From Bacteriovorax sp. (GTDB lineage Bacteria; Bdellovibrionota; Bacteriovoracia; Bacteriovoracales; Bacteriovoracaceae), in assembly GCA_014378525.1 (NCBI GenBank), contig JACMNL010000004.1:51361-115360 (forward strand): 64,000 nt of DNA. Direction: 5' to 3'. The notes beneath the pieces are model-generated. The model did no database searches and was not told where the DNA came from. It saw nothing but the letters and a program-made list of their open reading frames with translations. The stretch's first letter is position 1; every line of letters starts with the position of its first letter. The translations under genes and the position numbers were made by a program. Shown here piece after piece: positions 32,862 through 41,257 of the stretch.

Positions 32862-33329
32862 ATGCAAAATTCAACTGAAGTAAATCCAATTCCAAAAATG
32901 TTTCATACAGTGACTCCTTACATAATTGTTGAAGACCCGAGAAAGGCGCTGGATTTTTACGAAAAAGCTCTCGGAGCAAAAATCATTACAAAGATGGAGC
33001 TTGCACCGGGGCAGATAGTGCATGCAGAATTTAAGGTTGGTGACTCAATCATCATGCTTGCAGGGAATTCACCAGAGATGAGACTCAATCCTCAGACAGG
33101 AGAATTTCGATCAGTGAGTTTTATGGTTTATGTTCCAGACGTCGACGAAGCTGCAGAAAAAGCTCTGGCCGCAGGAATGAAAATGATGAAAGAAGTACGC
33201 GACCAGTTTTATGGCGACCGCACAGGTACATTTGAAGATCCTTTCGGGCATGTATGGACTCTTGGCACTCATGTGGAAGATGTTAGTGAAGGTGAAATGC
33301 GTCGACGCATGGAAAAAGTGTATTCTTAA
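32862..33329 (+). CDS. VOC (glyoxalase-fold) family protein, PhnB-like
   Basis: The 155-residue protein has the VOC pattern: TPYIIVEDPRKALDFYEKAL at the N-terminus, HAEFKVGDSIIMLAG, and the C-terminal DRTGTFEDPFGHVWTLGTH. This is the PhnB/YdcJ-like subfamily (glyoxalase/bleomycin resistance/dioxygenase), of uncertain substrate. GAGAGG precedes the ATG. Confidence 0.88.
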   Translation: MQNSTEVNPIPKMFHTVTPYIIVEDPRKALDFYEKALGAKIITKMELAPGQIVHAEFKVGDSIIMLAGNSPEMRLNPQTGEFRSVSFMVYVPDVDEAAEKALAAGMKMMKEVRDQFYGDRTGTFEDPFGHVWTLGTHVEDVSEGEMRRRMEKVYS

Positions 33330-33402
33330 ATAAACTGAATTATTTGGTTTAGTTCATAATTATAAAAAATATTCTTTCAAACCTTGACGTCCTCCTGATT
33401 GA

Positions 33403-33726
33403 TTTCATCTTTATTGTATAAATATTGATGTTGAAGACAGTTATATTCGCATCTCAGCTGAGAGAAAAGATACATTCAAAGATAATATTGTAACAAAAAT
33501 ATATGAGTTCACTGTAGGGCTTCCAAAAAATGTAGATAAAGAAAATATATCTGCCCACTATGAACAAGGCGTCTTGAATCTTACCTTGCAAAAGTCTGCT
33601 GAAGATAAATCGAAAAAGAAAATTTCAGTGTCTACTGGTGAAAAACCTAAAGCTTGGAATGATTTTTTGAACTTTAATAAGAAAAAAGATGATTCTAAAG
33701 TCGATGCGAATAAAAAAACTAACTAA
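33403..33726 (+). pseudogene. Remnant of a small heat-shock protein (Hsp20), 5' end lost
   Basis: An open frame without a start codon encodes the second half of an alpha-crystallin domain: NIDVEDSYIRISAERKD, EFTVGLPKNVDKENISAHYE and GVLNLTLQKS, then a Lys-rich tail. The conserved beta-strands 2-4 and the N-terminal arm are missing, and an in-frame TGA lies at 33400. No ATG, GTG or TTG in frame would make a sensible start. It looks 5'-truncated, and a terminator follows as if the 3' end were original. Confidence 0.75.
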
Positions 33727-33733
33727 AATGATT

Positions 33734-33761
33734 CAGGCCCCTTTTACGGGGCCTGTCTTTT
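33734..33761 (+). terminator. Terminator
   Basis: CAGGCCCC pairs with GGGGCCTG around TTTTAC, followed by TCTTTTAA. It lies after the Hsp20 remnant. Confidence 0.85.
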
Positions 33762-34101
33762 AATCCCCTCTGCTAACATTAACTGCAGTTGATGCAAGAG
33801 AAGTCCCAGGAAGATTCACCACGTACTCAAGAGCACTTTCGCCGACTGGATATGTAATCCATAAAGTACATTTAGCAATTTTAGCAGCGGCCATAATCGT
33901 GCAGACATTTTCTATTTTTGCACCAGCATTCACCGCATTTTCATAAATTTCTTTGACTGTTTCTGTTGAGTGGACATCACCTTCTAAAGTGATCTCGTTT
34001 GAACTGCTAATCAGTGACTTTAGAGCATTTTGCTCAATGTCGTCAGCTAATGCTACCGTCGTAAGTCCCAAGGCCATAACAATTGCCAAAAAATTTTTCA
34101 T
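33760..34101 (-). CDS. Small secreted protein of unknown function
   Basis: The 113-residue protein has a signal peptide (MKNFLAIVMALGLTTVALA) and a mature part with two Cys (NVCTIMAA and AKCTLWI). No known family was recognised. ATG 34101 has GGAGA ten bases upstream; the longer frame to 34218 overlaps the divergent ABC gene. Confidence 0.6.
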   Translation of the reverse strand: MKNFLAIVMALGLTTVALADDIEQNALKSLISSSNEITLEGDVHSTETVKEIYENAVNAGAKIENVCTIMAAAKIAKCTLWITYPVGESALEYVVNLPGTSLASTAVNVSRGD

Positions 34102-34219
34102 AATGTTCTCCGTGGATACCTTTTTATCATAGTTACTAAAAGCTACGTTAAATACTGTAAACTTTACGTAACGATCCAGCTTTACATTGGGGATTTGGCC
34201 ATTTAACCTATTAACCATT

Positions 34220-35050
34220 ATGAAATACGTAATCGAAACCGAAAATTTATCACGGGTCTATAAGACTTACCAAAAACCTGAAGGCCTGAAGAATTCCATC
34301 AAGGGTATATGGGAGAGAAAGTACGACTCTAAAGTCGCACTTGCTCCTACCAGCCTTAAAATTGAGTCGGGAAAAATTATTGGTTTAGTTGGTGCCAATG
34401 GTGCAGGTAAAACCACTCTTCTTAAAATTCTCTCCGGTCTGGTCACACCCAGTTCTGGACAGGCCACGGTTCTGGGGTATAAACCTTGGGAGAGAAAAAA
34501 TGATTTTCTGAGACAGATGAGTATTCTTCTGGGACAAAAAAATCAGTTGTGGTGGGACATCTCACCGGTTGATTCATATGCACTACTCGCAAGAATTTAT
34601 GACCTGGATATTGCAGCGACCAGAAAAAAAGTAGACGAGCTCGCAACTATGCTCGACTGCAAACACGTTCTCATGACTCAGTTGAGACGTCTGAGTCTTG
34701 GTGAGCGTATGAAGATGGAAATTATCGGAGCTCTTTTGCACGACCCGAAAATTTTATTTCTCGATGAACCAACAATCGGACTCGACATTGTTGCTCAACA
34801 AAACATCAGAAACTTTTTAACAAATTATGTAAAAGAAAAAGAGCCTACAGTGATTCTAACCAGTCACTACATGGATGACATCGCGACTCTGGCAGACAGT
34901 CTTTTGTTGATTTCAAAAGGAAATATTGTTTATCAGGGAACTGTTGATCAGTTCGTCGCTAATACTAACAGTGAACTTGCCCATGACGAAAAGGTAGATT
35001 TTGAAGAAGTCATTCGCCGTTTTCTTGAGACGGAATCTCGCATTCGCTAA
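34220..35050 (+). CDS. ABC exporter ATPase (COG4586 type)
   Basis: The 276-residue ATPase has Walker A LVGANGAGKTTLL, the signature RLSLGERMKMEI in place of LSGGQ, and Walker B ILFLDEPTIGLD. The KNSIKGIWERKY insert near the N-terminus marks the COG4586 group, whose partners are the two six-helix permeases encoded next (COG4587, COG3694). This three-gene set is a widespread exporter of unknown substrate. ATG 34220 was chosen by homology; no good ribosome binding site is visible. Confidence 0.88.
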   Translation: MKYVIETENLSRVYKTYQKPEGLKNSIKGIWERKYDSKVALAPTSLKIESGKIIGLVGANGAGKTTLLKILSGLVTPSSGQATVLGYKPWERKNDFLRQMSILLGQKNQLWWDISPVDSYALLARIYDLDIAATRKKVDELATMLDCKHVLMTQLRRLSLGERMKMEIIGALLHDPKILFLDEPTIGLDIVAQQNIRNFLTNYVKEKEPTVILTSHYMDDIATLADSLLLISKGNIVYQGTVDQFVANTNSELAHDEKVDFEEVIRRFLETESRIR

Positions 35051-35819
35051 CCTCGCCATCGTCACTAATTTAGAATACCGTCTAAATTATTTTATCGATG
35101 TGCTAGTTCAGCCAATCCTCACAACGGGAATTGAAATTCTCCTGTGGATTGCTGTTTTCAAAGGTGCCAAATCAACAACCATTGCTGGATTTTCTGAAAA
35201 TAGTTATTTGAGTTATGCCTTATGGTCTGCATTTTTCTCAAGAATCGTGACGAGCTGGATGTATGAATTCCGGATGATTGAAGAAGTGAGTTCGGGAACA
35301 ATTAATAGTTTAATTGTAAGGCCAATGACTTTTTATGAATATTACCTCTCACAGTTAATGGGTTATAAATTTGTTACGACAATTATTTCCCTGATCGTTC
35401 CTGTTGTGGCCTCACTTTTTTTTGATCTTCCGACTATTCTCTCCAGAGTTCCTCTGGCCACTCTGCTGGCCTTTTATTACCTGATCCTGGTTCACACGAT
35501 AAGCTTTATTGTTTCATCAATGGCCTTTCACTTTACAAAAATTTCTTCCATGACTGTCGCTAAAAATTTACTTATGTGGATTTTAACCGGAGAACTCTTC
35601 CCTCTGGATATTCTTCCTCCTTTCTGGAAATCAATAGTGATAGGGCTGCCTTTTGCCAGTGGAGTATTTGTTCCTGTCGCTTATATCACCGGACGTGTAG
35701 GAATCGAGTCCATGTACTCCGGGTTTATCTCTGTGACGATTGGTATAATTGTTCTCAATGCAATCGGTGCATATATGTGGAAAAAAGGAATTGATAGTTA
35801 TGTGGGGACCGGCGCATGA
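35001..35819 (+). CDS. ABC-2 exporter permease (COG4587 type)
   Basis: The 272-residue membrane protein has six predicted helices (FIDVLVQPILTTGIEILLWIA, FVTTIISLIVPVVASLFF and others) and the family start LAFANLAIVTNLEYRLNYF. The start codon is TTG at 35001, inside the ATPase gene, with a 50-base overlap; no later start keeps the conserved N-terminal helix. It pairs with the permease encoded at 35816. Confidence 0.85.
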   Translation: MKKSFAVFLRRNLAFANLAIVTNLEYRLNYFIDVLVQPILTTGIEILLWIAVFKGAKSTTIAGFSENSYLSYALWSAFFSRIVTSWMYEFRMIEEVSSGTINSLIVRPMTFYEYYLSQLMGYKFVTTIISLIVPVVASLFFDLPTILSRVPLATLLAFYYLILVHTISFIVSSMAFHFTKISSMTVAKNLLMWILTGELFPLDILPPFWKSIVIGLPFASGVFVPVAYITGRVGIESMYSGFISVTIGIIVLNAIGAYMWKKGIDSYVGTGA

Positions 35820-36613
35820 TTGTTACAATTAAAAAATACGCTTTACTGTATATCGCAATGTTTAAGGCAAGTTTTATTGCTGACCTTGAGTACCGTGCAA
35901 ATTTTTTTTCCAGAATTATGACAGATGTTTTCTGGTACATCGCTCAAATCTTAACTTTCGAAGTGCTTTATCAGCATACGGATAAAATAGGTGACTGGAA
36001 TAAATATGAAATGAGAGTTTTTCTAGGACTTCTGTTTGTCATCGATGCCTTTTACATGATCATCATTCATGAGAATCTGGAAAATATTTCTGAAAAAGTA
36101 AGGAAGGGCGATCTCGATCTTCTTCTGGCAAAACCTGTGAACTCGCAGTTCATGCTGACGTTGCAAAAAGCCAATACGGCGATCTTTGGAAATCTTATCC
36201 TTGGATCGGCATGGTTACTTTATTCACTGATGCATTTGCCTGACTTTAATTATTTAAGACTTCTATGGCTGATCATTCTCATTCCATGCAGTTTATGTGT
36301 GGTGTATTCGATGAGATTTATGTTTTCAGCAACGGCCGTTATCTTCACGCGCTCTGAAAATTTACAGTTTTTATGGTGGCAGGTTTATCGTCTGGGTATG
36401 AGACCGGACTCTATGTATAATCCGTATATCAAGTATGCCATTTTGACTGTGCTACCAGTCGGAGTCATCATTAGTATTCCTGCACGTGCACTTTTAAATC
36501 CACCGAATTTAAATTATTTATTATGGCCACTGGTGCTTGCGCCGATTCTTATTTACGGAACTCACCGCTTTTGGAATTTTGCGCTTAAGTTTTACTCAAG
36601 CGCAAGTTCTTAA
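35816..36613 (+). CDS. ABC-2 exporter permease (COG3694 type)
   Basis: The 265-residue membrane protein begins MIVTIKKYALLYIAMFKASF and carries the family motif LEYRANFFSRI and six predicted helices. It starts in an ATGA overlap with the preceding permease. The two permeases are distantly related and probably form a heterodimeric channel with two ATPases. Confidence 0.85.
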   Translation: MIVTIKKYALLYIAMFKASFIADLEYRANFFSRIMTDVFWYIAQILTFEVLYQHTDKIGDWNKYEMRVFLGLLFVIDAFYMIIIHENLENISEKVRKGDLDLLLAKPVNSQFMLTLQKANTAIFGNLILGSAWLLYSLMHLPDFNYLRLLWLIILIPCSLCVVYSMRFMFSATAVIFTRSENLQFLWWQVYRLGMRPDSMYNPYIKYAILTVLPVGVIISIPARALLNPPNLNYLLWPLVLAPILIYGTHRFWNFALKFYSSASS

Positions 36614-36894
36614 CCCTGACCTATCATTTTTTTTCTTTTCGCCGTAAAATTCCACCACGGTTGTGACTTACCACCTTCCATGAAGTCTACAGCGGCCATT
36701 AAAGTGTCGCACACACATGGGTCATGTCTTTCACCCATGACTTTTTCCAGCTTGCGATAGAGGGCCACAGGGTCTTTACCGATTAACTGTGCCGGTCGTT
36801 TTATACCGATAGCAACCAGATCGTTGGCAATTGATTTTCCGACATTGGGAATCTGATCGAGAGAAATTGCATCTTTTGCTGTTTTTGCTTTCAC
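36610..36894 (-). CDS. Helix-hairpin-helix protein, Cdd1 family
   Basis: The 94-residue protein has IPNVGKSIANDLVAIGIKRP, a helix-hairpin-helix unit, then DPVALYRKLEKVMGERHDP and VCDTLMAAVDFMEGG, as in the pathogenicity locus / Cdd1 family (PF11731). The ending WWNFTAKRKKM is typical. The cellular role is unknown; DNA binding is suspected from the fold. It overlaps the Nramp gene by four bases. Confidence 0.85.
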   Translation of the reverse strand: MKAKTAKDAISLDQIPNVGKSIANDLVAIGIKRPAQLIGKDPVALYRKLEKVMGERHDPCVCDTLMAAVDFMEGGKSQPWWNFTAKRKKMIGQG

Positions 36895-38213
36895 AATAAC
36901 CCTACAAGTAAAACGCCATTAGCAACGACAATCACGATAAGAAGTAACCAGGCAAATATTTGCGTGACAGGCAGCAGACTAAAGTCTCCCATCAGTTTTT
37001 TATTTCTTGCGAATAACAGTAATGGAAAAATTGTAAACGGAAGCTGCAGGCTTAAAATAACCTGACTTAAAACCAGAAGTCTTCCGGTTGAATTGTCGCC
37101 GAAAATCATAACTCCAATGTACGCTGGGATAAGCGCGAGCCCTCGGGTAATCACTCTTCTTTGCCAGCAGGGAATTTTCCAGTTCATGAAACCTTCCATG
37201 ACTACTTGTCCTGCGATGGTTCCGGTAAATGTTGAACTTTGTCCTGCGGCCAGAAGTGCGATTCCGAATAGAAGCCCAGCGATTGTTCCACCGACTAAAG
37301 GATCGAGTAAATGGTAAGCTTCATCTATTCCCGCGACAGTATTGTTTCCCGTGTGATGAAATGCGGCCCCTGCTAAAATAAGAATTGCGCAGTTGACGAG
37401 AAATGCCAGAGATAAAGAAACCACTGTGTCGAAAGTATTTAATCTGATCGCCGATTTTTTTTCGGAAACACTCGGACCGATCTTTCGTGTTTGTATAATT
37501 GATGAATGTAAAAATAAATTGTGAGGCATAACTGTCGCACCTAAAATTCCGATGGCGAGATACCAGGCATCATGATGAGCGAGTGTCTGCACACGCGGAA
37601 TAAATCCGGCCATAACTGAAGGCCAGTGAGGTTGTACGAAAATAAGTTCGCCAATAAAACATCCACAAATAGTAAGGATCAGTCCCAGTACAATGGCCTC
37701 GATTCTTCTAAAACCATTTCCCTGCAATCCTAAAACTAAAATTGTATCGAATGCAGTTAATATAATTCCGAGTTTTAATGAAACTCCCAATAGAAGTTTG
37801 AAGGCCAGGGCCGCTCCTAAAACTTCTGCCACATCACAGGCTATTATGGCCACTTCAGCAAGCAGCCAGAGAATTGTATTTAACTTTTTGGGAAAATGAT
37901 CGCGGCAAAGTTGCGCAAGATCTCTTTTAGTGACAATGCCGACTTTTAAAGTAATACATTGAAGAAACATCGCCGCTAAACTTGAAAATAAAACGATCGA
38001 TAATAGTGAATAACCAAATTTTGATCCGGCCTCAATATCAGTTGCCCAGTTTCCCGGGTCCATGTAGCCGACAGAAACCAGAAGTCCGGGACCTACAAAA
38101 ATAGCGAGCTTTTTCCAGAGTGATGCTTTTTTAGGAACCTCTATAGAGCCTCCCGTTTCTGAAGGACAGAAAGGAGCAGTGGCCGTAGCTGGTAGTCTAA
38201 AAAATTTTCTCAT
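36891..38213 (-). CDS. mntH: Nramp-type divalent metal transporter (MntH-like)
   Basis: The 440-residue protein has about 11 membrane helices. The metal-binding DPGN motif occurs in GYMDPGNWATDIEAG and the partner motif MPHNLFLHSS in helix 6. It imports Mn2+ or Fe2+ with protons. The two N-terminal helices carry ATAPFCPSETGGSIEVP, a longer cytoplasmic lead than usual. The Cdd1-like gene is downstream in the same operon. Confidence 0.9.
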   Translation of the reverse strand: MRKFFRLPATATAPFCPSETGGSIEVPKKASLWKKLAIFVGPGLLVSVGYMDPGNWATDIEAGSKFGYSLLSIVLFSSLAAMFLQCITLKVGIVTKRDLAQLCRDHFPKKLNTILWLLAEVAIIACDVAEVLGAALAFKLLLGVSLKLGIILTAFDTILVLGLQGNGFRRIEAIVLGLILTICGCFIGELIFVQPHWPSVMAGFIPRVQTLAHHDAWYLAIGILGATVMPHNLFLHSSIIQTRKIGPSVSEKKSAIRLNTFDTVVSLSLAFLVNCAILILAGAAFHHTGNNTVAGIDEAYHLLDPLVGGTIAGLLFGIALLAAGQSSTFTGTIAGQVVMEGFMNWKIPCWQRRVITRGLALIPAYIGVMIFGDNSTGRLLVLSQVILSLQLPFTIFPLLLFARNKKLMGDFSLLPVTQIFAWLLLIVIVVANGVLLVGLL

Positions 38214-38214
38214 C

Positions 38215-38832
38215 TCACTTCACAAAATTTAAACGGGTAAAAACTAATGTACGGTTGTTGGCCGGCATTTCAAAATCTTTATAAAGTGTAAAACCATTTT
38301 TCGTCATGTTGTTATTGATATCTTCAAAAGCGCGTATACCGCTTTCAGGATTTCTTTCTTTCAGCCATTGATCAAATTTTTCATTGCTTTCACTGGTGAA
38401 TTTTCCATCGTAATTAAACGGCCCGTAGATCACGACCTGTGAGCCTTCTCTTAAGCGATTGCCTAAATTTTTCATCAAAGTCTTGCAGTTTTTCCACGAC
38501 ATAATATGCAAAGTGTTTGCTGTGAAGACAATATCAAAAGGAATTCTTGGAAAATCATCCTTTCCTACTTCAAATTGAAAAGGTCCTCTGATGTTGGGAA
38601 TTTTAGCGGCTTCTAGACTGGCCTTAATCATTTTGTGATTTTCTGTAATGTCGGAAGTGATCCATGTCACTCCAGGAAGTTTTGGAGCCATGTAAATGGC
38701 ATGCTGTGCGGATCCCGATCCTATTTCAAAAATATTCCTGTCACCTTCAGTGACAACTTCTTTTAAAATTTCAAATATGGGGGCCTGATTTCTATCACTG
38801 GGTGTGTCTGATTTATTCATAGATAAAAACAT
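38215..38832 (-). CDS. DUF938 family SAM-dependent methyltransferase-like protein
   Basis: The 205-residue protein shows the DUF938 pattern: SDRNQAPIFEIL, the SAM motif FEIGSGSAQHAIYMAP, WITSDI and FDIVFTANTLHIMSW. A methyltransferase is inferred; substrate unknown. The start may be the ATG at 38820, four codons later, as neither has a convincing ribosome binding site. Two bases separate it from the Nramp gene. Confidence 0.82.
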   Translation of the reverse strand: MFLSMNKSDTPSDRNQAPIFEILKEVVTEGDRNIFEIGSGSAQHAIYMAPKLPGVTWITSDITENHKMIKASLEAAKIPNIRGPFQFEVGKDDFPRIPFDIVFTANTLHIMSWKNCKTLMKNLGNRLREGSQVVIYGPFNYDGKFTSESNEKFDQWLKERNPESGIRAFEDINNNMTKNGFTLYKDFEMPANNRTLVFTRLNFVK

Positions 38833-38899
38833 AACATAGCACTTATATTTTCACCATAGTTAACATATCATTGATGCATCTAAATACACTGAGGCATAT

Positions 38900-39811
38900 G
38901 TGATTATTGCAAAATCTTTAAAAAAATCTTTCGGTGACTTCACTGCAATTAACGGCATAGATCTCGAAGTCAAAAAAGGCGAATGTTTCGGACTTCTGGG
39001 CCCCAATGGCGCAGGGAAATCTACATTTATCAACATGACTTACGGTACTGTCAAAAGATCCGGCGGAGAGCTGTCTGTTTTTGGATATGATCCGGATAAA
39101 AACAGCCGCGAAATAAAATACCGTCTTGGTGTGGTAACTCAAGACAATGCACTCGATGAAAGTTTAACTGTTCTGGAAAACATGCAGATCTATTGTGCGT
39201 TTATCGGAGTGCAGAAATCAGAAAGAAAAAAACGTATTGATGATTTACTTGAGTATATGAATCTCGCACATAAACGAGATGCACTCATTCAGACACTTTC
39301 AGGCGGTATGAAACGAAGACTGGTTTTTGTTCGTGCACTACTTGGAAGGCCTGAACTTTTAATTCTTGATGAACCTACAACCGGTCTCGATCCTGCTGTT
39401 AGGCATTTATTGTGGGGAAAAGTAAAGGAGCTTCACCAGCAAGGGACGACTATTGTTTTAACAACTCACTATATGCACGAAGCAGAAGTTTTATGTGACA
39501 GACTTGTTATAATGAATCAGGGTCATGTGGCCAGCGAAGGTTCTCCCCAAAAAATGATTGAGGATAATGCTCCCGGGTATGTCGGAATTTTTAATACAAA
39601 TGATTCTGCAAAAATAAAAAGCATTACTGAAAATAATCATTCCTACCATCTGCATGAAGATATTTCCGGACTGTATTTAAGAACAAAATCTTTAAAAGAC
39701 CTGACTGCTTTTCACTCTGATCACGGCCTGCAGCCATTACAAATCAGGCCCTCAAACTTAGAAGACGTCTTTTTAAAACTTACGGGTAAGGAGCTGTCGA
39801 TCGATGCTTGA
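38900..39811 (+). CDS. ABC-2 exporter ATPase (NodI/YadG-like)
   Basis: The 303-residue ATPase has Walker A LLGPNGAGKST, signature TLSGGMKRRLVF and Walker B LLILDEPTTGLDP. The Q-loop and the C-terminal NLEDVFLKLTG motif match the NodI/YadG group of drug, polysaccharide or Nod-factor exporters. The start codon is GTG at 38900. It overlaps its permease gene by eight bases. Confidence 0.88.
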   Translation: MIIAKSLKKSFGDFTAINGIDLEVKKGECFGLLGPNGAGKSTFINMTYGTVKRSGGELSVFGYDPDKNSREIKYRLGVVTQDNALDESLTVLENMQIYCAFIGVQKSERKKRIDDLLEYMNLAHKRDALIQTLSGGMKRRLVFVRALLGRPELLILDEPTTGLDPAVRHLLWGKVKELHQQGTTIVLTTHYMHEAEVLCDRLVIMNQGHVASEGSPQKMIEDNAPGYVGIFNTNDSAKIKSITENNHSYHLHEDISGLYLRTKSLKDLTAFHSDHGLQPLQIRPSNLEDVFLKLTGKELSIDA

Positions 39812-40574
39812 TTCATTAAAATTATGTATGCACATTACGCAAAGAAACTGGATGGTTTATAAAAAAGACCTCATCGCAAATATTTCTCCAACAGTGGCAG
39901 ACCCTGCACTTGTTCTCGTTTCACTGGGCCTTGGCCTAGGTGCTTTTATTACTAACGTTGAAGGAATGACTTACATGCAGTTTCTTGCTCCGGGACTGAC
40001 AGTTGCTACGGCACTCTTCACTTCATTTTTTGAAAGTAGTTATGGATTTTATGTCCGCATGACTTTTGAAAATGTTTACAAAGCTATGCTCACAACTCCG
40101 ATCGGAGTTGGTGAAGTTGTCATGGGAGAAATGATCTGGGTAGGATTAAAAGGCGCCGTCATGGCCGTCGGAGTGGCGATCGTTCTTGCTCTTTTTGGTT
40201 TAATGACGAATCCATGGTTGATTCCAGCACTTGCTTCTGTGGGATTTTTAGTGGCGCTGCCATGTGGTGCGATGGGTTTAATTTCCAGCGCAATGGTGAA
40301 CAACATGAATCAATTTCAATCTGTGTATTCATTTTTAATAGCCCCTCTTTATTTTCTTTCAGGAATATTTTTTCCCATTTCACAAATGGCAAAACCTGTA
40401 AGAATTGTCGCCGAATTTTTCCCGCTTATTCATGGCGTACGATTGGCTCAGGCATTATTCTGGCAACGCGGAATTGGGGAAGCTTTCCTCTACAGTGGCA
40501 GTATTCTTGTGATTCAAAGTGTGGTGCTTTGTACCATTGCTTATATAAAGATTCGAAAGAAGCTGATTGATTAG
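39804..40574 (+). CDS. ABC-2 exporter permease (NodJ/YadH-like)
   Basis: The 256-residue membrane protein has six helices and the family motifs DPALVLVSLGLGLGAFI, YMQFLAPGL and FLSGIFFPISQMAKP. It would form the channel for the preceding ATPase. Substrate unknown. It ends just upstream of a sigma-54 promoter for the hemerythrin gene. Confidence 0.87.
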   Translation: MLDSLKLCMHITQRNWMVYKKDLIANISPTVADPALVLVSLGLGLGAFITNVEGMTYMQFLAPGLTVATALFTSFFESSYGFYVRMTFENVYKAMLTTPIGVGEVVMGEMIWVGLKGAVMAVGVAIVLALFGLMTNPWLIPALASVGFLVALPCGAMGLISSAMVNNMNQFQSVYSFLIAPLYFLSGIFFPISQMAKPVRIVAEFFPLIHGVRLAQALFWQRGIGEAFLYSGSILVIQSVVLCTIAYIKIRKKLID

Positions 40575-40607
40575 TAAGTTTGATTATCCAACCGAATTAA
40601 ATAGTTC

Positions 40608-40623
40608 TGGCATCGGGCTTGCT
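40608..40623 (+). promoter_or_regulatory. Sigma-54 promoter
   Basis: TGGCATCGGGCTTGCT lies 40 bases before the hemerythrin start. Confidence 0.82.
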
Positions 40624-40662
40624 TGGTATCAGGTGACGTTTTAATTTCTCTGGAGGAAAAAA

Positions 40663-41202
40663 GTGAAAAAACAATCATCATACGAAATGCAATCAGAAGA
40701 AGGCGACATCCTGGATCTTATAATTGAAGATCACAAACCTCTAAAGCAATTAATTAAAATTATGAAAGATGCAGATAAGTACAGCATAGGCCAGAGAAGA
40801 GATGCGTTTGAAGACTTCGCTCCTTTGCTTACAATTCACGCAAAACCTGAAGAGCAATCTTTATATATCTTCATGAAAAGTGATAACGATACAATCGTCG
40901 AAGGTTATGAAGGCGATGTTGAACACGGAATTGCTGAACAATTAATGGAAGAAATTAAAACAACTGAAAATGAAGATCTATGGTCTGCAAGAGTGAAAGT
41001 TCTGGCAGAGATGGTTGAACATCATATTGAGGAGGAAGAAGAGGAGATGTTCCCTGATGTCAGAAAAAATTCTGAGTTAGCGGAACGTGCAAAGCTTGGT
41101 ACGCTCTACATGCAGTTAAAGACACAGTTTGATGCTGAAGGAAACTTCATGCCTGTTGACCGCGTCTCTGAACAGTATGCTGAACGCCATATGCAACACT
41201 AA
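40663..41202 (+). CDS. Hemerythrin HHE-domain protein
   Basis: The 179-residue four-helix protein has the di-iron ligand pattern: IIEDHKPLKQLI, LLTIHAKPEEQSLY, EHGIAEQLM and MVEHHIEEEEEEMFP. Hemerythrin-like proteins bind O2 or NO or store iron. The start is GTG 40663, preceded by GGAGG. Under a sigma-54 promoter it fits the oxidative/nitrosative side of the regulon. Confidence 0.88.
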   Translation: MKKQSSYEMQSEEGDILDLIIEDHKPLKQLIKIMKDADKYSIGQRRDAFEDFAPLLTIHAKPEEQSLYIFMKSDNDTIVEGYEGDVEHGIAEQLMEEIKTTENEDLWSARVKVLAEMVEHHIEEEEEEMFPDVRKNSELAERAKLGTLYMQLKTQFDAEGNFMPVDRVSEQYAERHMQH

Positions 41203-41225
41203 TTTCTTTCCTAATCACTTTTTTT

Positions 41226-41257
41226 AAAGCGGGTCCCATAGGCCTGCTTTATTTTTT
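41226..41257 (+). terminator. Terminator, possibly bidirectional
   Basis: AAAGCGGG pairs with CCTGCTTT (one G-U) and is followed by ATTTTTTTA. It lies between convergent genes. Confidence 0.75.
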
